From positions 1 to 29,143 of the IMG/VR virus record IMGVR_UViG_3300010430_000361: a stretch of 29,143 nt of DNA; one strand, given 5' to 3'. Both the position numbers and the translations under genes were made by a program. This document shows positions 22,062 through 29,053 of the stretch, in pieces (position 1 is the stretch's first letter; each line of letters opens with the position of its first letter). The stretch comes from a virus. The notes under the pieces are model-generated. The model was not told where the DNA came from, ran no database searches, and saw only the letters and a program-made list of their open reading frames with translations.

Positions 22062-23305
22062 TGGCTACATCACAGTCAAAGACCCGCAAGCAGATCCGCC
22101 ATTCTGTCGGCCTCAACACTGAGACCGTGTGGCTGGACGCGGGCTCTATCGAGTCCGCTCCGTCTGAGGGCGCCCCATCTGCCAACAAGATTATCGACCA
22201 CAACCTTGAGTTCGGGTCTGATGACGAGCACCGGGGCAAGTGGGTATTCGCCACGGACAGCAACAGCAGCACAGAACTGCGGCGTGTACGCAACTCAAGC
22301 CCTTCTGAGCGTTCTCTGACGGCCTCAGTGACCTTCTCTCGCAAGATGGACACATCGTGGACGTACGAGTTGTGGGAATCCACCATGTCACCAACGCTGG
22401 TTCACGATTTCATTGACCAGTCCATCACGGAAGCTACGCGCAAGGGGTCTGTGCCATTCACCTCTGACTCGTTCCACACAGGTGGTGGAGTTCACGCTTG
22501 GGGATTGTCCTCTGCCTTCTCGGGCATTCGATACGTGGAGTTCAGGCGTGCGTTCACTGGAGAGCAGCTGACTACGCTGGACAACCTGATGAGTTCAGCC
22601 ACGAACAGCACGGTCGTCACAGATACGAGTGACAGGCGCGAAGGCTCGGCATCGAACGAGATCACGGTGGCTGCTGGCGCAGGTACTGCCGAGACGGTGG
22701 CTACTGACTCATTCAGTGCAGTCAACATGCGCGGCCACACCAACGTGGAGTTCTGGATCAAGTCCAATATCACGACCACCTCAAGTTCGTTCAGGTTCCA
22801 GTTAAACGAAGGCTCCACGAACAGAGAGACCATCGCCATACCAGCACTGGCATCTGACTCATGGACACGAGTTGACCTGGCTCTGGTGAACCCGGAACTT
22901 GATAGCGCCATTAGCAGGTTTGTCGTTCAGACTGGATCAAGCGACATTGGTGCTGCTGTCCTGCATGTGGATGAAGTCGCCGGGTACAAGGCAAGGTCTG
23001 AGGACTGGGTGAGTGTGCCACAAAGTTTCTGGCGCGTGGACAAGGATCGTCGGGAACTTCGCATCAGCAAGGAAGCTGGTCTTCCCTACGCCAAGCTGCA
23101 AGTGACGGCTGTTAAGAAGCCTGCGCTACTGTCCAACGACTCCGACATATGTGAGATAGATCCGAATTACGTCACTAACTCGGCTACGGCTAAGGCATTT
23201 CGTAAGATGGGCGAGGTTGGAAAGTCAGACCGCTTCGAGGCGCTCGCACAGCAGCAGCGTGTTCGGATGAACACCCCAAGCGGGATAGTTTGGGTGGATG
23301 ATTAA
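22061..23305 (+). CDS. Tail/adhesin protein with carbohydrate-binding-like domain, 414 aa
   Basis: I start at ATG 22061, which overlaps the upstream TAA; an ATG at 22022 lies inside the previous gene and lacks a site. The N-terminus (SQSKTRKQIRHSVGLNTETVW) and residues about 60-110 form a beta domain. Residues about 190-310 (VTVAAGAGTAET-type start, HTNVEFWIKSNITTTSSSFRFQL, SDSWTRVDLAL, AAVLHVDEV) have the strand order of laminin-G or carbohydrate-binding jelly rolls. The C-terminal 90 residues form a further domain (SFWRVDKDRRELRISKEAGL). Receptor binding is a reasonable inference. It is translationally coupled to the next gene through TAATG. Confidence 0.6.
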   Translation: MATSQSKTRKQIRHSVGLNTETVWLDAGSIESAPSEGAPSANKIIDHNLEFGSDDEHRGKWVFATDSNSSTELRRVRNSSPSERSLTASVTFSRKMDTSWTYELWESTMSPTLVHDFIDQSITEATRKGSVPFTSDSFHTGGGVHAWGLSSAFSGIRYVEFRRAFTGEQLTTLDNLMSSATNSTVVTDTSDRREGSASNEITVAAGAGTAETVATDSFSAVNMRGHTNVEFWIKSNITTTSSSFRFQLNEGSTNRETIAIPALASDSWTRVDLALVNPELDSAISRFVVQTGSSDIGAAVLHVDEVAGYKARSEDWVSVPQSFWRVDKDRRELRISKEAGLPYAKLQVTAVKKPALLSNDSDICEIDPNYVTNSATAKAFRKMGEVGKSDRFEALAQQQRVRMNTPSGIVWVDD

Positions 23306-24498
23306 TGGCAGCGACAGGTTTTGTACCGGCAAACAATGGCCCGAAATCGGGCGTTGTTTCCACTGGTAACTCCAGCACAGCTACGCTTGCTGGTGATGCC
23401 GTATTCACCGGCACGGCTGAAGTCGTTACTGGTTACGGCGGGATCGCCATTCTTGCCTACTCAGATGTCGCAAGTGCCGAGAACGGGCTGTCTCTCCAGT
23501 CCAGTGCTGATGGCACGAACTGGGATAGTCAGCTCCCTGTAACGCTTGCCGCTGCTAAGAGGGAGATCCACACCCTCGCAGTTATCTCTAAATACTTCCG
23601 TGTCGTTTACACCAACGGTTCAGCCGCTCAATCTGAGTTCAGGCTGGAGGTGATGTATACGTCTGGTGACGGCAAGTTGACCAGTCGTTCGGCGCAGGTA
23701 ATCACAGATGATTACGATGTCCAGTTGGTTCGGCCTGTTACGAATGAAGGAACCGACCTTGCGGCAGGGTTGAACTCGGACAGGTCGCTGCTTCATAAGT
23801 TCGGCGCACAAATAGCCATTAGCACCTCGTACACACCTGTCGCAATCGGTGGGATTTACCCGACCGTTCAGGTTGCGGGTGCTCTCGCTATGAGGGTGAA
23901 GGCAGGCAACACCAACGACACCGCTGCTGGCACTGGGGCGAGAGAGGTAACTATTCAAGGGCTAGACGAAACTGGTGCGTTGGTTTCCGAAGCCGTGGCT
24001 ACCGCTGGGACAAGCGCGTCATCTGCCACATCTACCACTTTTATCAGGGTGTTCAGGGCGTGGGTGTCTGCGTCAGGAACGTATGCTACGTCTGCTGCCG
24101 GGTCACACTCTGCTGACATTGTTATCGAGGACAGCGGCGGCGCAGGCAACTGGGCGACCATAAGCGCCGCGGATTTCCCCAGAGGACAGACGCAGATAGG
24201 GGTCTACTCTGTACCTCTTGGCTGGACGGCGTATATCCATGACTTCCATCTGACCACCAGCGGGAACAAGCCCGTGGACTTCCTGATGTTCCAGAGACGG
24301 AACATACTGGAGACCGCTGCCCCTTACTCTGGGATGAGGCTTATTCAAGAGATGCGTGGTATTCAGAACGAGTACACGTTTGAGCCGGTAAACCCGGTTG
24401 GCCCGTATCCTGCGCTGACGGACATAGGGTTCATGGCTAAGGGTGCAAGCACCCCTGACGTAACCGTGGACTTTGAAGTTGAGTTGGTGAGGGCGTAA
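23305..24498 (+). CDS. Hypothetical structural (tail) protein, 397 aa
   Basis: Two beta-rich domains are visible. Residues 1-125 (TGYGGIAILAYSDVASAENGL ... KYFRVVYTNGSAAQSEFRLEVMYTSG) resemble a jelly-roll strand ladder that recurs in environmental phage structural proteins. Residues about 150-397 form a second domain, with GAREVTIQGLDETGALVSE and a conserved-looking VPLGWTAYIHDFHLTTSGNKPVDF segment. There are no cysteines, signal or membrane helices. The ATG overlaps the preceding TAA by one base, and the next gene starts directly after its own TAA. A virion surface or baseplate role is likely. Confidence 0.62.
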   Translation: MAATGFVPANNGPKSGVVSTGNSSTATLAGDAVFTGTAEVVTGYGGIAILAYSDVASAENGLSLQSSADGTNWDSQLPVTLAAAKREIHTLAVISKYFRVVYTNGSAAQSEFRLEVMYTSGDGKLTSRSAQVITDDYDVQLVRPVTNEGTDLAAGLNSDRSLLHKFGAQIAISTSYTPVAIGGIYPTVQVAGALAMRVKAGNTNDTAAGTGAREVTIQGLDETGALVSEAVATAGTSASSATSTTFIRVFRAWVSASGTYATSAAGSHSADIVIEDSGGAGNWATISAADFPRGQTQIGVYSVPLGWTAYIHDFHLTTSGNKPVDFLMFQRRNILETAAPYSGMRLIQEMRGIQNEYTFEPVNPVGPYPALTDIGFMAKGASTPDVTVDFEVELVRA

Positions 24499-24789
24499 AT
24501 GCGTAATTTATTCGGGTCATTAAACTCATCTGGCGGAGTGCTCCAGCAGTTCCTGACTGCAGACCAACCTCTAGTTACAGCGGCTACACTCAAGGCGAGA
24601 TCCACGAATGGGGGTCAGGTTTATATCGGCAACAGTTCGGCGGTCACATCAGGCAATGGGTTCATGCTGAACGCAGGAGATGCGTTGGCAGCAACGTATG
24701 AGCCAGGCGGGGTGAAGGGAACTTCGTTCTGGATGCTGGCTAGCGACGCTTCGCAATACTGTGATTACTTTTTCGTGATGGAGAACTAG
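24499..24789 (+). CDS. Small beta virion protein, 96 aa
   Basis: The ATG follows the previous TAA directly. The sequence ATLKARSTNGGQVYIGNSSAVTSGNGFMLNAGDALAATYEPGG resembles small beta-barrel domains often fused to, or found beside, phage fibre proteins, where a VYIGN strand leads to a G-x-x-L loop. It ends with an aromatic segment (SQYCDYFFVMEN). It is probably a minor structural subunit or fibre-attachment protein. Its stop TAG is followed immediately by the TTG start of the next gene. Confidence 0.6.
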   Translation: MRNLFGSLNSSGGVLQQFLTADQPLVTAATLKARSTNGGQVYIGNSSAVTSGNGFMLNAGDALAATYEPGGVKGTSFWMLASDASQYCDYFFVMEN

Positions 24790-26802
24790 TTGACTACGAA
24801 CGTAGACCGCGAGAACACGGTCAACATTAACGGCAAGTCATACGCCATCGAAGGTGATGTGCGGCGTGAACTTGCGTCAACTTTCCCGCAGAAGTTCGTC
24901 ATTGGTGATGTGAATGAAGAATCGCACCCGCTACTTTCCTCGATTACGTGGACGGACTTTACGGGCGGGATGCTTAAAGAGACGATCCAGCACACTGAAT
25001 TACCAGAGAACATCAACAGGACGTTCTTCACGAACCTCAACACCCGGCACAGAGGGCATCTATTTAAGCCTCACGCTTTCAACAGGCAGGCGTACGGATC
25101 ATCAGCGACTGCCACGGATGCCGATTCCCCTGTGCAGTTCATAGCCGAATACCGCCCAAGCAGTGCGACCACATCCAACGTCTACGGGACGAATGGTTCG
25201 GTTGGTGTCCTTTCGCTGACCCCGAACAACACGGTTATCTATCACACGCTTGAGAGCAGCGCGACAGATTTCCATTCAGGGCGGGTCAGTGGCCTCGGGG
25301 CGCTGGTTGCCCCGCAGGGCAGCAGGGTCTCATGGACTCGATCTGACACGAACATCACTTCATGGCAGGATGATTCGTCCGAACTTATCACTCACGTGAC
25401 TACGTGGCGCGACATGTTGTGGGGAGTCAACGATTCGGCTGAGTTGTTCTTCACGCCAGATGTGTCAGGGACTTCGCTCGAATGGACGAAGGTTGCATCA
25501 GCGGAAGTTAACGGGCTGGGTCAGCAGAGAGGGTTGCTCGTAGGGCCGGACGATAAGCTGTACCTCAACACGCGCCGTGGCTTGCACAAATATGACAATG
25601 AACGAGAACGCTTTGACAATGTTTTCGATGTCCCGGGTTCATCTGATGGCGGGCTTGGCACGACAGTGTGGCAGGGGTCTATTTTCTGGGCGCAGGGGCT
25701 TGCGATATGGAGGTTCACTCCCAGCGGGGGTGTGAACGTAGTTGACCCGATTGGGCTTAACTTGGAAGACGGCTTGCCCCACAACAGGTTGGGCCGCATA
25801 ACTGCGCTGAGCCACACAATCGACGAGATGTTCGCTCTCGTTGCGCCAGAGACGGACTCAGCACAAAGGCCGGGTGTTTACTCATGGAACCCCCAGCAGG
25901 GCTGGCAGCAGTTCTGGACATCCTCAAGCAACCCAAAATCTGCATCGGCAGTCAGGAACTACACAGTCGGCAGATCCATATTCACCGGCGAGCAGTTCGG
26001 CGGGCCTGTTAACTACCACATCGTTCCTGCTGTTTCACATCTCGGCGGTAATGCGCGACTCGGCGTGCCGCTAATCCCGGGGAAGCAGAACTGGGTAGGC
26101 CCGAATAATGTGGATAGTGTCTGGGGAGTGGGGTGGTCTACAGGCATCCAGGATTCAGCAACGGGCACTATCGCTGCCAGTACATTTGAAATGATTACAC
26201 CGTGGATAGTCGCGGATGGACAGCAGACATGGACTGCATTAAGCGCAACGGTAGCCCACTCATTCCCAAAGACAAACTCATCTGTTTACGGCCAGTCATC
26301 GGTGGTGCTAACAGACAGCGAGAGGATGTCGGTCCAGTACGGAACCGATTACAACAACTCGTTCACCCAACTGGGAACAATCAAGGGTAAGTCTGACAGC
26401 AATGGCGAAAGCATGTTCACGATTGGCGGCGATGAAGGTCTGCCTTTTGAAGCGTTTAGATTCAAGATCAAAATGAATGACAGTGCTGCGCCTACGCCAC
26501 AGTTTACGACTACGCCCGATGTCAACAGGCTTTCCCTTCATCTGCACAAGAACCTTGACCCACTCTGGGGGTTCACGGTAGTGATCGACGCTAAGAGCCA
26601 GGGCTTCGGTCGTTCTGCAAAGGAAGTTCGAGAGGAACTAAAGGCGCTGTTTGATGAGAAGACCCTGTTCACCTTCTCGTTCAAGGGTGATGCTGACCAG
26701 CGCGAGGCGTACCGTGTGGCGCCTGTTGGTATCCAGTCGGTTGAAGGCACAGGCACAGATCAGTCAGGCCAGTTCCTTCTCAGGCTTGCAGAGGTGAACT
26801 AG
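24790..26802 (+). CDS. Large tail protein, beta-propeller-like, 670 aa
   Basis: The TTG at 24790 is supported by GGAG 6 bases upstream and by direct juxtaposition to the previous stop. Residues about 130-420 show repeated four-strand blocks with Trp/Asp turns (WRDMLWGVNDSAELFF, LLVGPDDKLYLNTRRGLHKYD, VWQGSIFWAQGLAIWRF, MFALVAPETDSAQRPGVYSWNPQQGW). This is the pattern of a beta-propeller, used by many tail receptor-binding or hub proteins. Residues about 450-670 form a beta-sandwich end domain, with a helix REVREELKALFDEKTL-like near the C-terminus and final strands LLRLAEVN. It has no cysteines. It is the largest tail gene and the last of the coupled tail block. Confidence 0.65.
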   Translation: MTTNVDRENTVNINGKSYAIEGDVRRELASTFPQKFVIGDVNEESHPLLSSITWTDFTGGMLKETIQHTELPENINRTFFTNLNTRHRGHLFKPHAFNRQAYGSSATATDADSPVQFIAEYRPSSATTSNVYGTNGSVGVLSLTPNNTVIYHTLESSATDFHSGRVSGLGALVAPQGSRVSWTRSDTNITSWQDDSSELITHVTTWRDMLWGVNDSAELFFTPDVSGTSLEWTKVASAEVNGLGQQRGLLVGPDDKLYLNTRRGLHKYDNERERFDNVFDVPGSSDGGLGTTVWQGSIFWAQGLAIWRFTPSGGVNVVDPIGLNLEDGLPHNRLGRITALSHTIDEMFALVAPETDSAQRPGVYSWNPQQGWQQFWTSSSNPKSASAVRNYTVGRSIFTGEQFGGPVNYHIVPAVSHLGGNARLGVPLIPGKQNWVGPNNVDSVWGVGWSTGIQDSATGTIAASTFEMITPWIVADGQQTWTALSATVAHSFPKTNSSVYGQSSVVLTDSERMSVQYGTDYNNSFTQLGTIKGKSDSNGESMFTIGGDEGLPFEAFRFKIKMNDSAAPTPQFTTTPDVNRLSLHLHKNLDPLWGFTVVIDAKSQGFGRSAKEVREELKALFDEKTLFTFSFKGDADQREAYRVAPVGIQSVEGTGTDQSGQFLLRLAEVN

Positions 26803-26828
26803 CGTCCTCTTGGCGACAATAGGATACA

Positions 26829-27107
26829 ATGCGTGCTATGACACAGGAATCTCAACCGAAACCAGAAGATGAGTTGGCTGTTGAAGATGAGGCAGTCGTT
26901 GAGGAATCAACGGAAGACACCCCTGTTGAGCCTTTGACTTCGGAGTACATTAAGGACTCGGTGGTAGGCCTGTCTGATGATGCAAGGAATGCGTTCGTAG
27001 GGTTGTACGAAGATGCTAAGGATGTGTGGGTCAACCCCATAAACAAAGGCATTCGCTCAAGGTTTAACAAGGCCAGGCGATTCTTCTCGGAATTAGGTGG
27101 GGAATAA
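26829..27107 (+). CDS. Acidic-then-amphipathic small protein, 92 aa
   Basis: Two starts are possible: ATG 26829, only 4 bases after AGGA, and ATG 26838, giving the more usual MTQESQ. The first 40 residues are highly acidic (EDELAVEDEAVVEESTED). The second half is an amphipathic, net-basic helix (SDDARNAFVGLYEDAKDVWVNP, then RSRFNKARRFFSEL). It has no membrane helix. The TACAAT just before ATG 26838 resembles a -10 box, which would make the transcript nearly leaderless from that codon. The stop overlaps the next ATG (TAATG). The function is unknown. It heads the membrane cluster, so a cytoplasmic partner of the holin-like or TatC proteins is conceivable. Confidence 0.55.
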   Translation: MRAMTQESQPKPEDELAVEDEAVVEESTEDTPVEPLTSEYIKDSVVGLSDDARNAFVGLYEDAKDVWVNPINKGIRSRFNKARRFFSELGGE

Positions 27108-27286
27108 TGCTCGGCCTCGGATCCATCAGCATCTTTATAAAGATTGCAGTCGGAGCACTTGGCGTGGGGATGGTCATGGAGCGTGCCCTTAACGCTTTCC
27201 TGCCGGATTTTTTAGCGGAGCCGTCCGAGACGGAGCAACCGCGGCCATCATGGTCGCAGCGATTACGCTCACGGTTACCCCTATAG
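27107..27286 (+). CDS. Holin-like protein, zero-frame product, 59 aa
   Basis: The ATG overlaps the upstream TAA by one base. The product has one membrane helix (ISIFIKIAVGALGVGMVM, residues 7-24), then an amphipathic ALNAFLPDFLAEP and a Pro/Arg-rich, apparently random tail (SWSQRLRSRLPL). The tail reads over a region whose -1 frame encodes a second good membrane helix, suggesting the main product is the -1 frameshift fusion (see 27208-27399). The first residues (MLGLGSI) faintly resemble TatA, but the acidic TatA residue and hinge are missing. Holin or antiholin by size and topology. Confidence 0.55.
   Translation: MLGLGSISIFIKIAVGALGVGMVMERALNAFLPDFLAEPSETEQPRPSWSQRLRSRLPL
27208..27233 (+). 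promoter_or_regulatory. Candidate programmed -1 ribosomal frameshift signal
   Basis: In the zero frame GAT TTT TTA the heptamer T_TTT_TTA (27208-27214) is a textbook X_XXY_YYZ slip site. Six bases later a perfect hairpin CCGTC/GACGG (27221-27225/27229-27233) with a CGA loop begins. An outer GCGG (27215-27218) could also pair with CCGC (27239-27242). The -1 frame is open from 27191 to 27399 and contains a second membrane helix. A homopolymer sequencing error in the T6 run would give the same picture. Confidence 0.6.
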
Positions 27287-27399
27287 CGATGTATGAACTC
27301 AAGAAGACGGCTCGGCGTACGAACCGCCGCCTCACTAAAGCTGAAAACAAGTTAGACTCTCGCGTCAATCGAATGCGGCGCAAATCAAGGAGATCGTAA
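27214..27399 (+). CDS. Second half of two-helix holin-like protein (-1 frame extension)
   Basis: Read by -1 frameshift from the gene at 27107, this segment adds SGAVRDGATAAIMVAAITLT and onward to the first 36 residues, giving about 97 residues. The combined protein has membrane helix 1 (residues 7-24), a short charged loop (VRDG), helix 2 (AAIMVAAITLTVTPIAMY) and a strongly basic tail (KKTARRTNRRL ... RMRRKSRRS). This is the layout of class II holins, which open the cell membrane at lysis. Without frameshifting, an internal ATG at 27250 would give only 49 residues starting inside helix 2, with no ribosome-binding site visible. The TAA overlaps the next ATG by one base (TAATG). Confidence 0.55.
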   Translation, partial: SGAVRDGATAAIMVAAITLTVTPIAMYELKKTARRTNRRLTKAENKLDSRVNRMRRKSRRS

Positions 27400-27527
27400 T
27401 GGACCTGCCACTAGTACCTCTCGCAATGATCGGGGCATCTGTTGTCCTGCTTGGCGCTGGCGGAACAATAGGACTCATCCGGGGCAAGAAAATCTGGGGC
27501 AACAAGGATAAGAGCGACGGCGACTAG
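27399..27527 (+). CDS. Single-pass small membrane protein, 42 aa
   Basis: The ATG overlaps the preceding TAA. The product has one membrane helix (PLAMIGASVVLLGAGGTIGLI, about residues 7-27) and a charged tail (RGKKIWGNKDKSDGD). Size and topology resemble small phage holin or antiholin partners. It is in the same frame as the TatC gene: after its TAG (27525-27527) comes one CCG and then the TTG start of TatC. Read-through of the amber codon would fuse an extra membrane helix to TatC. TAG is used as a true stop after many genes here, so separate products are more likely. Confidence 0.6.
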   Translation: MDLPLVPLAMIGASVVLLGAGGTIGLIRGKKIWGNKDKSDGD

Positions 27528-27530
27528 CCG

Positions 27531-28424
27531 TTGTGGATCTTCCGGCCGTGGCGGTTACTAACGTGGCCGTGGCGGTTCTATCACAAGGAACGTTCGCTTG
27601 GTCGCCGGGTGTACTGGCGATTCGTATGGATCTTCATCGCTGCCTGCATGGGCTTTGGCCTGACCCTCTCGTACCGTGAAGACCTTCTGTTGTGGCTCTA
27701 TGAACCCGCAGGAGGGAACCTCTCCCCGTTTGAAGGCAACCTCCCGATATTTATTAACCCGACCGGGGCTCTATTTGCTGTCTTCAAGATGTCAGCACTG
27801 GGTGCTGTCGCGTTCGTGATTCCCGTTAGTTACATTGGCCTGTATACGTTGGTCAGACCTGTCCTCACGCCCAGCCAGCGTCGATGGGGTGAGATTGCCC
27901 CGGTGGTCGCTGCCCTGCTGTTCACTGCCGGGGTTGCATTCGTCTATTACGCGATCCTGCCGAACGGAATGAAGTTCCTGCTTGGATTCGCAAGCAACGT
28001 AGCCACTCCGCTGATCTCGTTAACCTTCTACACGGACATGGCACTGGGGCTCATGTTCTGGGTGGCCGTGATGTTCGAGATGCCACTGGCGACGTTCATC
28101 CTGACGAAGTTGAACATCACCCCGTACCGGAAGCTGAACAACCGGTACTTCCACAAACTCGTTCCGCTCGCACTCGTAGTATTTGCTGTATTCATTACGC
28201 CTGGTACTGACTTGATAACGCCGATCATTGTCTATGTGCCGCTGTACGCCCTCTGGCATGTGAGCCTGTTCGCTTCATGGCTGGCTAAACCTGAAGAGGG
28301 GAACTACCTCTGGCTCAAGACGATCAGTGCTGCGTTCGCATGGCTGTTCCACTGGCCGCTGTACGTGGTCAACCTGCCAGTGCGGGCGGCACGCTGGCTG
28401 TATAGAAAAGTCAGAAGAAGGTAA
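27531..28424 (+). CDS. tatC: TatC, twin-arginine translocase core subunit, 297 aa
   Basis: TatC binds twin-arginine signal peptides and with TatA moves folded proteins across the cytoplasmic membrane. Six membrane helices are visible: about residues 25-50, 80-110, 120-150, 165-195, and the closely spaced pair about 210-250. Family landmarks are the inner-face MFEMP (Glu183, the FE-P of helix 4), the basic loop ITPYRKLNNRYF, and VFITPGTDLITP (Asp227), matching the T-P-x-D-x-x-(S/T)-P motif of helix 5. The TPSQRRWG loop also fits. A hydrophobic and basic C-terminal extension of about 40 residues (WLFHWPLYVVNLPVRAARWL) is unusual. The TTG start lies 3 bases after the previous stop and is probably coupled. 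No TatA is evident, so it may use host TatA. Confidence 0.9.
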   Translation: MWIFRPWRLLTWPWRFYHKERSLGRRVYWRFVWIFIAACMGFGLTLSYREDLLLWLYEPAGGNLSPFEGNLPIFINPTGALFAVFKMSALGAVAFVIPVSYIGLYTLVRPVLTPSQRRWGEIAPVVAALLFTAGVAFVYYAILPNGMKFLLGFASNVATPLISLTFYTDMALGLMFWVAVMFEMPLATFILTKLNITPYRKLNNRYFHKLVPLALVVFAVFITPGTDLITPIIVYVPLYALWHVSLFASWLAKPEEGNYLWLKTISAAFAWLFHWPLYVVNLPVRAARWLYRKVRRR

Positions 28425-28447
28425 TATGTATCCAAGAGGAACCCTGA

Positions 28448-28870
28448 ATGATTAGCTACTCACTCGACCCCAAAGGCGACTACATCCCGCTGGACGGTGC
28501 GACGCTGCACACCTTTTCATATATCAGGCTTGAGGACACAGGGACGATCAGACAGGCTCGTTTCTATCTTGACGACACTCTGGTTCAGATCGAGAGGCGT
28601 GCGCCGTACTACTTCAAGGGTGTCAGCATTACTCGCAAGCCAAGAATGGCATCGTTCGTTGACGGACTGCACACAATCCGCGTGGACTACGATCACCGCG
28701 ACGGTCAGACATATTCAGAGTCTGCGTCGTTCCAGGTGGGAGAGCAGCCTGCGCCTCGCACCGGTAATACTTTCCCGGCTAGCCTTAATCTGACCATCGG
28801 AGACCAGTCGATCACGATGAACCTGACGCTCTCGGTAGATGCGGACGGCAACGTAACGAGTTTGGGGTAA
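28448..28870 (+). CDS. Ig-like domain protein, 140 aa
   Basis: AGAGGAACCCTGA precedes the ATG, a good site. Residues about 20-100 have the strand pattern of bacterial Ig-like domains, with a FYLDDTLVQIERRAPYYF segment, then SFVDGLHTIRVDYDHRDGQTYSESASFQV (the DG-x-H-x-(I/V)-x-V motif). A short Pro-rich linker leads to a final beta hairpin (LNLTIGDQSITMNLTLSV). It has no signal peptide, membrane helix or cysteine. Ig-like domains on phages usually decorate the head or tail and bind carbohydrate weakly. It lies 23 bases after TatC, so it is probably in the same transcript. Confidence 0.65.
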   Translation: MISYSLDPKGDYIPLDGATLHTFSYIRLEDTGTIRQARFYLDDTLVQIERRAPYYFKGVSITRKPRMASFVDGLHTIRVDYDHRDGQTYSESASFQVGEQPAPRTGNTFPASLNLTIGDQSITMNLTLSVDADGNVTSLG

Positions 28871-28873
28871 GCC

Positions 28874-29053
28874 ATGCACCTGTCCGTACCCGGCCCATAT
28901 GCCAACACGCCCGCTGCTGACCCTGCCGCTGACGCGTACCGCCGCACTCACAGCCTCACTGAGCACGCCCCCAACCGCTGCGTCATTTGCAACGCCGCAT
29001 CTACCTCTCACGATGCGGTCGCCCCTTACATAGAAGTGGACAGCAATGCCTAA
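28874..29053 (+). CDS. Small Cys-pair protein, 59 aa
   Basis: The ATG lies 3 bases after the previous stop, and the reading frame ends at TAA 29051-29053, overlapping the next ATG by 8 bases. The product is Ala/Pro/Asp-rich at first (NTPAADPAADAYRRTHS), then carries His26, His31 and a CVIC knuckle (Cys36/Cys39), which could hold one zinc ion. There is no strong ribosome-binding site of its own other than GGGGTAAGCC, so it may rely on coupling. The function is unknown. Confidence 0.45.
   Translation: MHLSVPGPYANTPAADPAADAYRRTHSLTEHAPNRCVICNAASTSHDAVAPYIEVDSNA

Noticed and set aside
27107-27286. TatA-like partner for TatC
   Set aside because: The MLGLGSI start is superficially similar, but the TatA polar/acidic residue, hinge and following amphipathic helix are not matched; holin-like topology fits better.
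27525-27527. Genetic recoding of TAG to a sense codon
   Set aside because: TAG ends many other genes here (for example 11723, 13803, 14410, 16146, 24787, 26800), where read-through would run into overlapping genes.
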